64,000 nucleotides of DNA from Vibrio pectenicida (GCA_024347015.1 AP024889.1:2728001-2792000); one strand, 5' to 3'. Counted from the stretch's first letter, positions 25,722 through 35,409 are shown. Notes: generated by a model from the letters alone, not told the origin. A program made the numbers and translations.

Positions 25722-27092
25722 ATGCACATGAATAAAAACAATCAAACACCAAGCAAAAGCGATGTATATCCAGAACTATCTCTGGACGTCATTACACGCC
25801 AAGAACATAACATTTCTCGTAAACATATCAGTGACAATGCATTGAAGGTGTTATACCGACTTCATGGAGCAGGCTTTGAAGCTTACCTTGTTGGTGGCGG
25901 CGTACGAGACTTATTGCTCGACCAAAGACCAAAAGATTTTGATATAGCGACAAATGCAACACCTGAGCAAATTCGTCAGTTATTTAAGAATTGTCGTCTC
26001 ATCGGCCGTCGTTTTAGGCTTGCACATATCATGTTTGGTCGCGATATTATCGAAGTAGCCACTTTTAGAGGTCACCATCAAGAGAGCAGTAAAAATATTT
26101 CTCAACAATCCAAAGAAGGGATGCTACTGCGCGATAACGTATATGGGACCATAGATGAAGATGCGGAGCGGCGCGATTTCACAATAAATGCCATGTACTA
26201 CAACATTGGTGATTATGCCATTCATGATTATGCTGGCGGGCATGGCGATCTTGAAGAGCGGTTAGTTCGCTTGATTGGCGATCCTGAAACGCGTTATCGT
26301 GAAGACCCTGTTCGCATGCTTCGTGCTGTTCGCTTTGCAGTTAAATTAGACTTCGATATTGAAGAAGATACAGCAGCCCCCATCGAAGAAATGTCTCAAC
26401 TTTTACAAGACATACCATCGGCACGATTGTATGAAGAGTCTTTAAAAATGTTGCAATCAGGTTTTGGTTTGGAAACCTATCACCTGATGCGTGAATACAA
26501 TCTATTCCAACAATTATTTCCTATTATTGCTGAGGACTTTACTCAGGACTACTCTTCAAAAGCTGAGCAAATGCTTGACTTGGTTTTAGATTCCACAGAC
26601 ATACGAATTGAAGAAGGCAAACGCATAAACCCAGCATTCATGTTTGCTGCCATGTTGTGGTATCCCCTTTTAGCGCGTGCTGAAATGTTAATGGCAAAAC
26701 GTAAGCTTTCGGATTACGACGCGATTATGGAGGCAAGTAATTATATTCTTGATGAACAAGTTCGTACCATTGCCATACCTCGTCGCCATACTGCAACTAT
26801 CCGAGAAATTTGGCAATTACAGCTCCGAATGCCCCGTAGAACTGGGAAACGTGCTTTTCGCTTAATGGAACTTAACAAGTTTCGAGCAGGCTTCGACTTC
26901 CTTGATATGAGAGGAGAAATCGAAGCAGGTGAAACTCAGCAACTGGCACAATGGTGGCAAACATTCCAGAATGCGGGACGTGATATGAAACAAGCGATGG
27001 TCTCTGATTTAGACTCAGATACACCAGAACAAGGTAAGAAACGTCGCCGCAAGCCATCTCGCAACAAAAAGAACAAGGCTTCACCCTCATGA
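25722..27092 (+). CDS. pcnB: poly(A) polymerase I
   Basis: 456 residues. Class II nucleotidyltransferase head with LVGGGVRDLLL and the catalytic DFD in KDFDIATNA, followed by the RNA-binding domain and a very basic tail (GKKRRRKPSRNKKNK) typical of PcnB rather than CCA-adding enzymes. It adds 3' poly(A) tails that mark RNA for decay. An in-frame stop lies just upstream (25716), so the start is ATG 25722 or 25728. Its end overlaps folK by 4 bases. Confidence 0.94.
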   Translation: MHMNKNNQTPSKSDVYPELSLDVITRQEHNISRKHISDNALKVLYRLHGAGFEAYLVGGGVRDLLLDQRPKDFDIATNATPEQIRQLFKNCRLIGRRFRLAHIMFGRDIIEVATFRGHHQESSKNISQQSKEGMLLRDNVYGTIDEDAERRDFTINAMYYNIGDYAIHDYAGGHGDLEERLVRLIGDPETRYREDPVRMLRAVRFAVKLDFDIEEDTAAPIEEMSQLLQDIPSARLYEESLKMLQSGFGLETYHLMREYNLFQQLFPIIAEDFTQDYSSKAEQMLDLVLDSTDIRIEEGKRINPAFMFAAMLWYPLLARAEMLMAKRKLSDYDAIMEASNYILDEQVRTIAIPRRHTATIREIWQLQLRMPRRTGKRAFRLMELNKFRAGFDFLDMRGEIEAGETQQLAQWWQTFQNAGRDMKQAMVSDLDSDTPEQGKKRRRKPSRNKKNKASPS

Positions 27093-27574
27093 GCACGGTT
27101 TATATCGCTATTGGTAGCAATCTATCTGACCCAGTAGCTCAAGCAAAAAGTGCAATTAATGCACTCAAGCAATTACCAAAGTCTGAGTTCAAACGAAGCT
27201 CCATGCTATATACTAGCACGCCGATGGGGCCACAAAACCAACCAGATTACATTAATGCTGTTGTCGAAATTCAAACAGAATTAACGCCCATTGAACTACT
27301 CAACTGCACTCAAGCTATTGAGCTAGAACAAGGCCGAGTTCGTAAAGACGATCGTTGGGGCCCTCGTACCCTAGATTTAGATATCATTCTTTACGGCAAT
27401 GAGGTGATTAATTCCGAGCGTTTAACCATTCCCCATTACGGGATGAAGGAACGTGAATTCGTGCTTTTCCCACTTGTTGAAATTGCACCATGTGTAACTC
27501 TCCCATGTGGGACCAGACTAGAAGATTTAGTCTCTATTGTCTCAAAAAATGGTCTGCGTATTTGGCAATCATAG
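27089..27574 (+). CDS. folK: 2-amino-4-hydroxy-6-hydroxymethyldihydropteridine pyrophosphokinase
   Basis: 161 residues, standard HPPK. The signature [17 protein letters not shown] holds the Mg/ATP-binding residues, and [11 protein letters not shown] is the N-terminal strand. It transfers pyrophosphate from ATP to 6-hydroxymethyl-dihydropterin in folate synthesis. Start ATGA overlap with pcnB suggests coupling; panB follows after 22 bp. Confidence 0.95.
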   Translation: MSTVYIAIGSNLSDPVAQAKSAINALKQLPKSEFKRSSMLYTSTPMGPQNQPDYINAVVEIQTELTPIELLNCTQAIELEQGRVRKDDRWGPRTLDLDIILYGNEVINSERLTIPHYGMKEREFVLFPLVEIAPCVTLPCGTRLEDLVSIVSKNGLRIWQS

Positions 27575-27596
27575 CCAACTCCTTAAAGGTAAAATC

Positions 27597-28391
27597 ATGA
27601 AAAAAGTCACCATATCTGACCTAATAAAATGGAAACAGGAAGGTCGTAAATTTGCCACTTCTACTGCCTATGATGCTAGCTTTGCTCAGTTATTTGAGAG
27701 TGAAGAAATGCCCGTCCTTCTTGTTGGAGACTCATTAGGAATGGTTCTGCAAGGTACTCCTGATACCTTGCCAGTCACAATTGAGGACGTGGCCTATCAT
27801 ACTCGTTGTGTACGTGCTGGTAGTCCAAATTGTCTTTTGATGGCCGATATGCCCTTTATGACTTACGCCACACCTGAGCAAGCCTGTGAGAATGCAGCCA
27901 AGCTAATGCGCGCAGGGGCAAACATGGTAAAAATTGAGGGTGGTGATTGGCTAGTCGAAACAGTAAGAGTATTAACAGAGCGTGCGGTACCTGTTTGTGT
28001 TCATCTAGGTTTAACTCCGCAATCGGTACACATTTTTGGTGGTTTTAAAGTTCAAGGACGTGACCAAGACAAAGCTGAACGTATCGTTCGTGATGCAATT
28101 GCTCTACAGGAAGCTGGAGCTCAAGTTATATTGTTAGAATGTATTCCTAGAGAGCTAGCAGCGCGTATCACCGATATATGTGACGTACCCGTTATCGGCA
28201 TCGGTGCAGGCAATGCTACAGATGGTCAAATACTCGTCATGCACGATATGTTCGGAATATCGGTTAACTACATGCCTAAATTTTCAAAAAACTTCCTTGC
28301 TGAAACAGGGGATATGCGCCAAGCCATCGCCATGTACAAAGACGAAGTTGAAAGTGGCGTGTTCCCTGGCAATGCCCACACAATTGCGTAA
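27597..28391 (+). CDS. panB: 3-methyl-2-oxobutanoate hydroxymethyltransferase
   Basis: 264 residues. Conserved [22 protein letters not shown] (metal-binding Asp) and VKIEGG segments. It converts alpha-ketoisovalerate to ketopantoate with methylene-THF, the first step to pantothenate. The ATG at 27597 has AAAGG 7 bases upstream, so the longer frame from 27537 inside folK is not used. It lies in a pcnB-folK-panB-panC run. Confidence 0.95.
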   Translation: MKKVTISDLIKWKQEGRKFATSTAYDASFAQLFESEEMPVLLVGDSLGMVLQGTPDTLPVTIEDVAYHTRCVRAGSPNCLLMADMPFMTYATPEQACENAAKLMRAGANMVKIEGGDWLVETVRVLTERAVPVCVHLGLTPQSVHIFGGFKVQGRDQDKAERIVRDAIALQEAGAQVILLECIPRELAARITDICDVPVIGIGAGNATDGQILVMHDMFGISVNYMPKFSKNFLAETGDMRQAIAMYKDEVESGVFPGNAHTIA

Positions 28392-28402
28392 GGAGTTAAA
28401 TG

Positions 28403-29305
28403 ATGCAAACTTTTGCCGAGATTGCCACATTACGTGAGCAAATTAAGCAATACAAACGTGATGGTCGAAGCATCGCTTTTGTACCAACAATGGGCAACCT
28501 GCATGAAGGACATCTAACATTGATGCGCAAAGCCCGTGAACATGCTGACATTGTTGTCGCCAGTATTTTCGTTAATCCGATGCAGTTTGATCGCAGTGAT
28601 GATCTCAATAATTATCCAAGAACACTTGAAGAAGATCTCAACAAGTTGAGTACTGAAGGTATTGAACTGGTCTTTACTCCTGACCCAGAAGTTATCTATC
28701 CTAACGGAACAGACAAACAATCTTTCATTGATGTACCTGGTTTATCCAATATCCTTGAGGGTATATCTCGCCCAGGTCACTTTCGTGGAGTAGCAACCGT
28801 AGTGACAAAGCTATTCAATATTGTTCAACCTGACGTAGCCCTTTTTGGTGAAAAAGACTTCCAACAGCTAACTATTATTCAAAAAATGACCGTAGACTTA
28901 GCCATGGACATCACGGTAATCAGCGTTCCGACAGTTCGCGAAATGGATGGCCTTGCCATGAGTTCGCGTAATAATTTGTTAACTATGGATGAACGTCAGC
29001 GTGCACCAGTTTTAGCCCGCACTATGCGCTGGATCAGTAGCGCGATACGTGGCGGACGCGATGATTACGCCTCGATCATTGAAGATGCTAATGATCAACT
29101 TCGGGCTGCTGGGCTACAACCAGACGAAATTTTTATTCGTGATTCCAAAAACTTGTCGGGAGTGACAACAGAATCAACTCAGGCAGTGATCTTGATGTCA
29201 GCATTTTTGGGCCAAGCTCGCCTTATCGATAACCAAGTTGTGGATCTTATAGCTGAAACAAAAGAAGAGCCAAGTTCAGAGCAATCTATGGAAAAACCTC
29301 AATAG
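28403..29305 (+). CDS. panC: pantothenate synthetase
   Basis: 300 residues. ATP-grasp-unrelated HIGH-type adenylyltransferase: [11 protein letters not shown] holds the HIGH-like motif, and FGEKDFQQL and the KMSKS-like MSSRNNLL follow. It joins pantoate and beta-alanine. Two consecutive ATGs occur (28400 and 28403); the second is 7 bases from AGGAG and gives MQTFAEI, the usual Vibrio start. The Shine-Dalgarno overlaps the panB stop, indicating tight coupling. Confidence 0.95.
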   Translation: MQTFAEIATLREQIKQYKRDGRSIAFVPTMGNLHEGHLTLMRKAREHADIVVASIFVNPMQFDRSDDLNNYPRTLEEDLNKLSTEGIELVFTPDPEVIYPNGTDKQSFIDVPGLSNILEGISRPGHFRGVATVVTKLFNIVQPDVALFGEKDFQQLTIIQKMTVDLAMDITVISVPTVREMDGLAMSSRNNLLTMDERQRAPVLARTMRWISSAIRGGRDDYASIIEDANDQLRAAGLQPDEIFIRDSKNLSGVTTESTQAVILMSAFLGQARLIDNQVVDLIAETKEEPSSEQSMEKPQ

Positions 29306-29313
29306 CTAGACTA

Positions 29314-29358
29314 GGCTAACCTGAATAAAATCAAGCCTTGATCTTATTCAGGTTAGCC
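29314..29358. terminator. long palindrome between convergent panC and the ABC-2 permease gene
   Basis: 15-bp perfect arms starting GGCTAACCTGAATAA, plus an inner ATCAA/TTGAT pair, so nearly the whole 45 bases can fold on either strand. It begins 8 bp after the panC stop and ends 15 bp before the permease stop. T-runs are weak (ATTTTAT). A bidirectional transcription stop or mRNA-stabilising stem is likely. Confidence 0.65.
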
Positions 29359-29373
29359 ATTTTATCTTTTGCT

Positions 29374-30144
29374 CTAACTTCTCAGACCAATTCCTTTCGA
29401 CACCAAATAATGTGCAATCGCATAAAGCACCACAACAAATATCGTCAAAACACCAAATGATGTCACAATACCTACGTCAGAAATGCCTAAAAAACCGTAA
29501 CGAAACCCATTGACCATATAAACAATCGGATTAATTTTTGATACCCATTGCCAAAATTCAGGTAGTAAACTAATCGAATAAAACACCCCACCAAGGTAAG
29601 TAAGCGGAGTCAAAACAAAAGTCGGTATTATAGAAATGTCATCAAATGTTTTTGCATAAACCGCATTGATCAACCCCCCAAGAGCAAATACAACTGAAGT
29701 CATGAACACTGTCATAATAATCACCCCCCAATGATCAATCTGAAGATCAACAAACAAGAGGGAAACTAAGGTTACAATTAAGCCAACCAATAGCCCACGA
29801 GTAACACCTCCCATAACAAAACCAATAATAATCACGTAATTAGGCACGGGAGCGACCAATAACTCTTCAATATTCTTCTGAAATTTAGCACTAAAAAATG
29901 AGGAAGCTACATTAGAATATGAATTGGTGATAACTGACATCATAATCAGACCTGGGACGATATACTCCATGTAAGTAAACCCACCCATTTCACCAATTCT
30001 CGACCCAATTAAATTGCCAAAGATAATAAAGTATAAAGTCATTGTAATAGCGGGCGGAACCAAAGTTTGAACCCAAATACGAGTAAATCTATGTATCTCT
30101 TTACTCATAAGACTACAAAAAGCAGTCCAGTATAGACGGTACAT
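29374..30144 (-). CDS. yadH: ABC-2 type transporter permease (YadH family)
   Basis: 256 residues with about six transmembrane segments, ABC-2 family. It matches E. coli YadH in size and pairing with a YadG-like ATPase. The substrate is unknown; export is assumed from the ABC-2 fold. The ATG at 30144 is preceded by AAGGGGGG 7 bases upstream and starts one base after the ATPase stop (TAATATG), so the pair is coupled. The longer frame from 30177 is inside the ATPase gene. Confidence 0.88.
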   Translation of the reverse strand: MYRLYWTAFCSLMSKEIHRFTRIWVQTLVPPAITMTLYFIIFGNLIGSRIGEMGGFTYMEYIVPGLIMMSVITNSYSNVASSFFSAKFQKNIEELLVAPVPNYVIIIGFVMGGVTRGLLVGLIVTLVSLLFVDLQIDHWGVIIMTVFMTSVVFALGGLINAVYAKTFDDISIIPTFVLTPLTYLGGVFYSISLLPEFWQWVSKINPIVYMVNGFRYGFLGISDVGIVTSFGVLTIFVVVLYAIAHYLVSKGIGLRS

Positions 30145-30145
30145 A

Positions 30146-31060
30146 TTACTGCCCCCCTTGACGAACAATATTGACAAAAAGCTCTTCCAATCGATTGGCT
30201 TTATTTCGCATCGATAACACCTTAATTCCCTGAGAGGTTAGCTGACTAAAAATTGTATTTAGGCCCTGACTCTTTTCAATTTCAATTTCTAGGGAACCAT
30301 TCTTGATATTCTGGCTAGTTACGCCATCTAACTGAGGTATCTCAACTCCTTCTTCTAAATCGAGAATAAAAGTTTCCACATGAAGTTTATTAAGCAAAGC
30401 TTTCATTGTCGTATTTTCGATCAACTCACCTTTGCTAATAATGCCAATATTTCGACACAACATCTCAGCCTCTTCGAGATAGTGGGTGGTAAGAATAATC
30501 GTGATACCTTGCTGATTTATCTGCTTAAGAAATTCCCACATAGAACGACGTAGTTCAATATCAACGCCAGCAGTCGGCTCGTCTAAAATCAATAATTTAG
30601 GCTCATGAACTAAGGCCCTAGCTATCATTAGCCGCCTTTTCATTCCCCCCGATAGGTTTCTAGCTCGTTCACTTCGCTTGTCCCACAACTCAAGTTGGGT
30701 TAGATATTTTTGAGCTCTTTCCTTCGCAAGCTCTCGTGGCACTCCATAATAACCCGCTTGCTGAAGGATAATCTGTTCTACCGTCTCAAACGGATTAAAA
30801 TTAAACTCCTGCGGAACCAAACCAAGATGTTGCTTAGCCAATTCAAGGCTTTGATCCATGTCATAACCAAACACTTTCACTCTTCCTGAGGTCTTGTTAA
30901 CCAGAGATGAGATCACTCCTATAGTCGTTGATTTACCGGCACCATTGGGTCCAAGAAGAGCATAAAAATCTCCTTGGGTAACATTAAGGCTGATACCTTT
31001 CAAAGCCTCAAATCCACCTGAGTATGTTTTGTGAAGCTGTTCTATTTCTAATGCGTACAT
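30146..31060 (-). CDS. yadG: ABC transporter ATP-binding protein (YadG family)
   Basis: 304 residues. Walker A GPNGAGKST, signature LSGGMKRR, Walker B LLILDEP and the switch HYLEEAE are all intact; GLVPQEFNFNPFETV and the C-terminal NKANRLEELFV match E. coli YadG. It powers the YadH-like permease. I use the ATG at 31060 (MYALEIEQLHKTY), which aligns with YadG; frames extending to 31147 add residues with no family support. Confidence 0.9.
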   Translation of the reverse strand: MYALEIEQLHKTYSGGFEALKGISLNVTQGDFYALLGPNGAGKSTTIGVISSLVNKTSGRVKVFGYDMDQSLELAKQHLGLVPQEFNFNPFETVEQIILQQAGYYGVPRELAKERAQKYLTQLELWDKRSERARNLSGGMKRRLMIARALVHEPKLLILDEPTAGVDIELRRSMWEFLKQINQQGITIILTTHYLEEAEMLCRNIGIISKGELIENTTMKALLNKLHVETFILDLEEGVEIPQLDGVTSQNIKNGSLEIEIEKSQGLNTIFSQLTSQGIKVLSMRNKANRLEELFVNIVRQGGQ

Positions 31061-31408
31061 AGTATCCACTGTCATTAATAAGGCTAATTGCATGTCGCAG
31101 TTAAGGATCGCTTGAAGCAAAAAGTACGTTGATTGCAACAAAGGCAACCTAACTCACCGAACAACACCACGACTAAAAATGAGTTTATCTTTGAATTCAA
31201 ACTTACACAATAAATATTTCGGTCAATCTGGAAATATAGAATATTGAACTTTTTATAAAAAAAGAGATTCTATAATACTCTCCATTACAACTTTTAATAT
31301 TTGCTCTGACTGGGACATCAGATGAGTAGAGTCTCGTGACAATTTGACGAGAAGGAGGGTCTAAGATTGTGTATAGTGGGGTAATGTTCGTTAAGGAATA
31401 ATTGTAAA
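31061..31408. other. divergent intergenic region between yadG and can
   Basis: 348 bp without a gene that I can support. A perfect TATAAT lies at 31271-31276 on the plus strand and could drive can with a leader of about 125 bases, but no good -35 is spaced to it. A TTGACG at 31344-31349 also lacks a matching -10. ORFs antisense to can in this area look like shadows. Confidence 0.4.
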
Positions 31409-32068
31409 ATGCCGGAAATAAAACAGCTTTTTGAAAACAACTCAAAATGGTCTGAATCCATTAAGGCTGAACGACCAGAGTACTTTGCAAAACTGAAAGA
31501 GGGCCAAAACCCTGATTTTCTATGGATTGGCTGCGCAGATAGCCGAGTTCCAGCAGAACGCCTCACTGGCCTATATTCCGGTGAACTATTTGTACATCGA
31601 AATGTTGCAAACCAGGTGATCCATACTGACCTAAATTGTCTGTCAGTAGTACAGTATGCTGTTGAAGTGCTGAAAGTAAAACACATTATTGTCTGTGGGC
31701 ACTATGGGTGCGGTGGCGTAAATGCCGCAATTGAAAACCCTCAACTGGGCCTAATCAATAATTGGCTATTACATATTCGTGACAATTACCACAAATACAA
31801 AACCCAAATTGAATCTCTACCACGAGATCAATGGGGTGACAAACTGTGTGAAATTAATGTCGCTGAACAAGTCTATAATTTGGGCAACTCAACTATTTTG
31901 CAGAATGCTTGGGAACGTGGTCAAGAGATTGAAGTTCATGGTGTTGTCTATGGTATTGGTAATGGTAAGTTACAAGACTTAGGTGTGCGCTGCTCTAGCC
32001 ATAACTCTCTGGAGTCAAGCCATCAAGAAGCTCTGAATAAAATTTTATCTTCGCCAGTACTTGGCTAA
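31409..32068 (+). CDS. can: beta-class carbonic anhydrase
   Basis: 219 residues. The zinc ligands C42, H98 and C101 and the Asp-Arg pair D44/R46 (CADSRVPAERL; GHYGCGGV) are in place. It interconverts CO2 and bicarbonate in the cytoplasm, supplying carboxylases at low CO2. E. coli Can (YadF) sits between hpt and yadGH in the same way. AAGGA is about 11 bases upstream of the ATG, a rather long spacing. Confidence 0.95.
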   Translation: MPEIKQLFENNSKWSESIKAERPEYFAKLKEGQNPDFLWIGCADSRVPAERLTGLYSGELFVHRNVANQVIHTDLNCLSVVQYAVEVLKVKHIIVCGHYGCGGVNAAIENPQLGLINNWLLHIRDNYHKYKTQIESLPRDQWGDKLCEINVAEQVYNLGNSTILQNAWERGQEIEVHGVVYGIGNGKLQDLGVRCSSHNSLESSHQEALNKILSSPVLG

Positions 32069-32081
32069 AATGATGAGCGAT

Positions 32082-32143
32082 AAAAAGCCCGAATATATGA
32101 AGTGACCTTGTAAAATTGGGCATGTCATGTAAAAAGGGCTTTT
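32082..32143 (-). terminator. possible terminator between can and hpt
   Basis: AAAAAGCCC (32082-32090) and GGGCTTTT (32136-32143) can pair around a long loop, and the minus strand ends the stem with GGGCTTTTT. The loop of about 45 bases makes it weaker than a standard terminator. Confidence 0.4.
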
Positions 32144-32168
32144 AATGCCATCCAAACAACCGCTAGAT

Positions 32169-32699
32169 TTACTCTTGTGGTACAACCTTGCCAATGTAAG
32201 GTAAGTGACGGTAATTTTGCGCATAATCAATACCGACGCCAACGACAAACTCATCAGGAATAGCGAAACCTATCCAATCTACAGGCACTTCAACTTCACG
32301 GCGTGAAGGTTTATCCAAAAGAGTACAAATAGAAATCGACTTAGGCTCGCGTAAAGATAATATCTCGCGTATTTTGTTAAGGGTGTTCCCCGTATCGATA
32401 ATATCTTCGATGATCAACACATCTTTACCTTTGATATCATCATCAAGATCTTTCAAAATTCTAACATCACGAGAACTTTCCATACTATTTCCATAACTAG
32501 ACGCAGTCATAAAATCGACTTGATGAGTTAATTCAATCTTTCTCGCCAAATCAGCCATAAAGACAAATGATCCTCGCAGCAAACCAACTAATACTAAATT
32601 TTCGCTACCTTGGAAATAGGTTGTAATCTCTCGACCTAATTCACTTACTCGAGCTTGAACCTCTTGTTCAGAAATCATTACTTCTACTGTATGCTTCAT
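32169..32699 (-). CDS. hpt: hypoxanthine phosphoribosyltransferase
   Basis: 176 residues. PRPP-binding motif [13 protein letters not shown], plus [13 protein letters not shown] and [12 protein letters not shown], match E. coli Hpt closely. It salvages hypoxanthine (and guanine) to IMP/GMP. The start ATG at 32699 gives MKHTVEVMI as in E. coli, with GAG just upstream; the ATG at 32717 would add six residues. It is divergent from luxR. Confidence 0.95.
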   Translation of the reverse strand: MKHTVEVMISEQEVQARVSELGREITTYFQGSENLVLVGLLRGSFVFMADLARKIELTHQVDFMTASSYGNSMESSRDVRILKDLDDDIKGKDVLIIEDIIDTGNTLNKIREILSLREPKSISICTLLDKPSRREVEVPVDWIGFAIPDEFVVGVGIDYAQNYRHLPYIGKVVPQE

Positions 32700-32857
32700 A
32701 TCAATCTCATTTTTCATTTAATGACAATTCATCAGGCAAGGAATTAGCTACCAACCCAAGGTTTATGTACATATTTTATCATCACTACGCCACAGGTAAA
32801 ACGTTTGCCTGATTAAAGGCTGCAATAAATATATGCAACTACATGATCTAAAGCACG

Positions 32858-32879
32858 GTATTAATAAAAATAATTATTA
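32858..32879. promoter_or_regulatory. possible LuxR/HapR-type binding site
   Basis: The left half GTATTAATAAA agrees with the LuxR-family half site TTATTGATAAA at 9 of 11 positions, but the right half is poor. It is in the hpt-luxR intergenic region (304 bp), where these regulators are known to repress their own gene. The local AT richness makes chance matches easy. No other element in this gap is clear. Confidence 0.25.
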
Positions 32880-32975
32880 AATAAACTGAAATCGTTGACC
32901 TAATTGATATGCACCATTACACTCATACCTGCGAAAGCAATAATAATATTCTAATTAGGGCATAAGCCCATATAT

Positions 32976-32994
32976 ACAACTCAATTGGCAAGGA
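32976..32994 (+). promoter_or_regulatory. Qrr small-RNA target over the luxR ribosome binding site
   Basis: ACAACTCAATTGGCAAGGA ends on the Shine-Dalgarno (AAGGA, about 9 bases before the ATG). It is largely complementary to the conserved Qrr core (…CCAACTGACGTTGT…, recalled from memory) with one bulge and one or two mismatches. The same block is conserved before luxR/hapR in other vibrios. Pairing at low cell density would block translation. Confidence 0.55.
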
Positions 32995-33003
32995 AATATA
33001 ACT

Positions 33004-33609
33004 ATGGATTCTATAGCTAAAAGACCGCGTACGCGTCTATCTCCACAAAAACGTAAACAACAACTAATGGAAATCGCATTAGAGGTGTTCGCTCGTCGTG
33101 GTATTGGCCGCGGTGGTCACGCTGACATTGCAGAGATTGCACAAGTTTCTGTTGCAACAGTATTTAATTACTTCCCTACCAGAGAAGATTTGGTAGACGA
33201 TGTATTAAACTACGTTGTACGTCAGTTCTCTAACTTCCTCTCTGATAACATTGACCTCGACATTCATGCTAAAGAAAACCTTCGCAACCTAACTTCAGCA
33301 ATGGTTGACTTAGTCGTCAATGACTGTCATTGGCTTAAAGTCTGGTTCGAGTGGAGTGCATCAACCCGCGATGAAGTATGGCCATTATTTGTAACAACAA
33401 ACCGTACTAACCAACTTCTGGTTCAAAACATGTTTATCAAAGCAATTGAACGAGGCGAAGTCTGTGATATTCATGACCCAGCAGATTTAGCAACGCTATT
33501 CCATGGCATCTGCTACTCATTATTTGTACAAGCAAATCGTACTCAAGATGATGATTCAGTTAACCGTTTAACACAAAGCTATCTAGACATGCTTTGTATC
33601 TACAAATAA
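33004..33609 (+). CDS. luxR: quorum-sensing master regulator, LuxR/HapR/SmcR family (TetR type)
   Basis: 201 residues. A TetR-type helix-turn-helix (GGHADIAEIAQVSVATVFNYFPTREDLV) lies near residues 37-65; the dimeric ligand-pocket domain follows (HWLKVWFEWSASTRDEVWPLFV). It is nearly identical to V. vulnificus SmcR and V. harveyi LuxR in the DNA-binding half; the C-terminus is a few residues shorter (ends CIYK). It controls hundreds of genes at high cell density (proteases, biofilm, type III/VI secretion in relatives). It is transcribed divergently from hpt and has its own terminator. Confidence 0.96.
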   Translation: MDSIAKRPRTRLSPQKRKQQLMEIALEVFARRGIGRGGHADIAEIAQVSVATVFNYFPTREDLVDDVLNYVVRQFSNFLSDNIDLDIHAKENLRNLTSAMVDLVVNDCHWLKVWFEWSASTRDEVWPLFVTTNRTNQLLVQNMFIKAIERGEVCDIHDPADLATLFHGICYSLFVQANRTQDDDSVNRLTQSYLDMLCIYK

Positions 33610-33627
33610 AGCACTGAATGAAATGAA

Positions 33628-33657
33628 AGCCGCGTATCGAATGATAGGCGGCTTTTT
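33628..33657 (+). terminator. intrinsic terminator after luxR
   Basis: AGCCGC/GCGGCT stem with inner TATC/GATA pairs, followed by TTTTT, about 19 bp after the luxR stop. Confidence 0.8.
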
Positions 33658-33681
33658 ATGCTTCCCTGATTTTAAAACATA

Positions 33682-33711
33682 AAAAAACCGCTGACTTATT
33701 AGCGGTTTTTT
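33682..33711 (-). terminator. intrinsic terminator after lpdA
   Basis: AAAAAACCGCT and AGCGGTTTTTT form an 11-bp stem around an 8-base loop, with T-runs on both strands. It lies 20 bp after the lpdA stop and can also back up the luxR terminator. Confidence 0.85.
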
Positions 33712-33731
33712 ATTTAGATATAGGAAAAATA

Positions 33732-35159
33732 TTATTTCTTTTTCACTGCTTTCTTATTCGGTAAATCGGTAATAGAACCTTCGAAGACTTCAGCAGCTAG
33801 ACCAACTGACTCATGTAGAGTTGGGTGAGCGTGGATGGTCAATGCCATGTCTTCAGCATCACAGCCCATTTCAATAGCTAGACCAATCTCACCAAGTAGT
33901 TCACCACCATTTGTACCAACAATAGCACCACCAATCACGCGATTAGTTTCTTTATCAAAAATCAGCTTGGTCATACCGTCAGCACAATCGGAGGCGATTG
34001 CACGGCCAGATGCCGCCCAAGGGAAAGTCGCTACTTCGTACTTGATACCCTCTTCCTTTGCTTCTTTTTCAGTTTTACCAACCCATGCAACTTCTGGCTC
34101 GGTGTAAGCAATAGAAGGAATAACCTTAGGATCGAAGTAATGTTTCTTGCCAGCAATAACTTCTGCTGCAACGTGCCCCTCATGCACACCCTTATGGGCA
34201 AGCATTGGTTGACCGACAATATCACCAATAGCAAAAATATGAGGAACGTTTGTGCGTAACTGCTTATCAACATTGATGAAGCCACGCTCATCGACTGCAA
34301 CTCCAGCCTTTTCAGCGTCGAATAGTTGACCATTAGGTACACGACCAATAGCAACTAGAACAGCATCATATCGCTCTGCATCAGCCGGTGCTTTCTTGCC
34401 TTCCATCGACACATAAATACCATCGTCTTTCGCTTCAACCGCTGTTACTTTTGTTTCAAGCATTAAGCTGAACTTATTCTTAACACGTTTGGTGTAAACT
34501 TTAACGATATCTTTATCTGCAGCAGGGATGACTTGGTCGAACATCTCTACAACATCTACTTTTGAACCAAGAGATTGGTATACGGTGCCCATTTCTAGAC
34601 CGATAATACCACCACCCATAATTAATAATTTTTCTGGAACTTCTTTTAATTCTAGTGCATCAGTCGAGTCCCAAATGCGAGGATCTTCATGCGGAATAAA
34701 TGGTAGCTTGATAGGACGAGAACCAGCCGCAATAATCGCATTATCAAAGTTGACTAGCGTAGATTCGCCTTCACCTTCAACCTGAATTGAGTTAGGTCCA
34801 GTAAATTTACCGTAACCACTGACAACAGTCACATTACGCATCTTAGCCATGCCACTAAGACCACCAGTTAGCTGATTAACAACTTTTTCTTTCCAAATGC
34901 GAATTTTATTGATGTCTGTTTGTGGCTCACCAAATACAACGCCATGATCCGACATCGCTTTAGCTTCTTCAATCACTTTAGAAACGTGAAGAAGTGCTTT
35001 GGATGGGATACAGCCTACGTTAAGACATACGCCACCAAGAGTGCTGTAACGTTCGATAAGTACGGTTTCAAGACCTAAGTCTGCACAACGAAATGCAGCG
35101 GAGTAACCAGCAGGACCAGAACCAAGTACAACAACTTGGGCTTTAATTTCTTTGCTCAT
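33732..35159 (-). CDS. lpdA: dihydrolipoyl dehydrogenase (E3)
   Basis: 475 residues. FAD-binding GSGPAGYSAA at about 13-22, redox pair C45 and C50 (GGVCLNVGCIPSKA), NAD-binding GGGIIGLEMGTVYQ, and the active-site His-Glu in HAHPTLHES. It reoxidises lipoyl groups for pyruvate and 2-oxoglutarate dehydrogenases and the glycine cleavage system. GAGGT is 4 bases from the ATG. It is 250 bp after aceF, so a separate promoter is likely in addition to read-through. Confidence 0.97.
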   Translation of the reverse strand: MSKEIKAQVVVLGSGPAGYSAAFRCADLGLETVLIERYSTLGGVCLNVGCIPSKALLHVSKVIEEAKAMSDHGVVFGEPQTDINKIRIWKEKVVNQLTGGLSGMAKMRNVTVVSGYGKFTGPNSIQVEGEGESTLVNFDNAIIAAGSRPIKLPFIPHEDPRIWDSTDALELKEVPEKLLIMGGGIIGLEMGTVYQSLGSKVDVVEMFDQVIPAADKDIVKVYTKRVKNKFSLMLETKVTAVEAKDDGIYVSMEGKKAPADAERYDAVLVAIGRVPNGQLFDAEKAGVAVDERGFINVDKQLRTNVPHIFAIGDIVGQPMLAHKGVHEGHVAAEVIAGKKHYFDPKVIPSIAYTEPEVAWVGKTEKEAKEEGIKYEVATFPWAASGRAIASDCADGMTKLIFDKETNRVIGGAIVGTNGGELLGEIGLAIEMGCDAEDMALTIHAHPTLHESVGLAAEVFEGSITDLPNKKAVKKK

Positions 35160-35368
35160 TTTGACCTCTTGTAGTCATTATCCCTAACAGGTGAGTGGGT
35201 ATTGATTCTTATGTTTAAGAGTGGTTAGTTTAAACAATTATTTCAGACCGCCAACAGTTTACAGAGATGTTAATGGTGTGAAAAGCAATTCCATTTAGCC
35301 TGTGAGCTAGTCAGCAATTCAGCAAGGAAAATTTTCCTTTTACTCAATTGCCAAGCATTTATATCAAC

Positions 35369-35393
35369 AGAGGCGGCTTAAATCGCCGCCTCT
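35369..35393. terminator. hairpin between aceF and lpdA
   Basis: AGAGGCGGC/GCCGCCTCT, 9 perfect pairs with a 7-base loop, 16 bp after the aceF stop. No T-run follows on the minus strand, so it is more likely an mRNA-stabilising or attenuating stem than a full terminator. Confidence 0.5.
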
Positions 35394-35409
35394 AAGTTAC
35401 TAAATTTGG

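Noticed and set aside
31203..31686. Minus-strand ORFs upstream of and antisense to carbonic anhydrase
   Set aside because: They overlap the conserved can coding frame and promoter region and have no recognisable domain.
34031..34354. 107-codon minus-strand ORF within lpdA in another frame
   Set aside because: Out-of-frame shadow of the dihydrolipoyl dehydrogenase gene with no ribosome binding site or family match.
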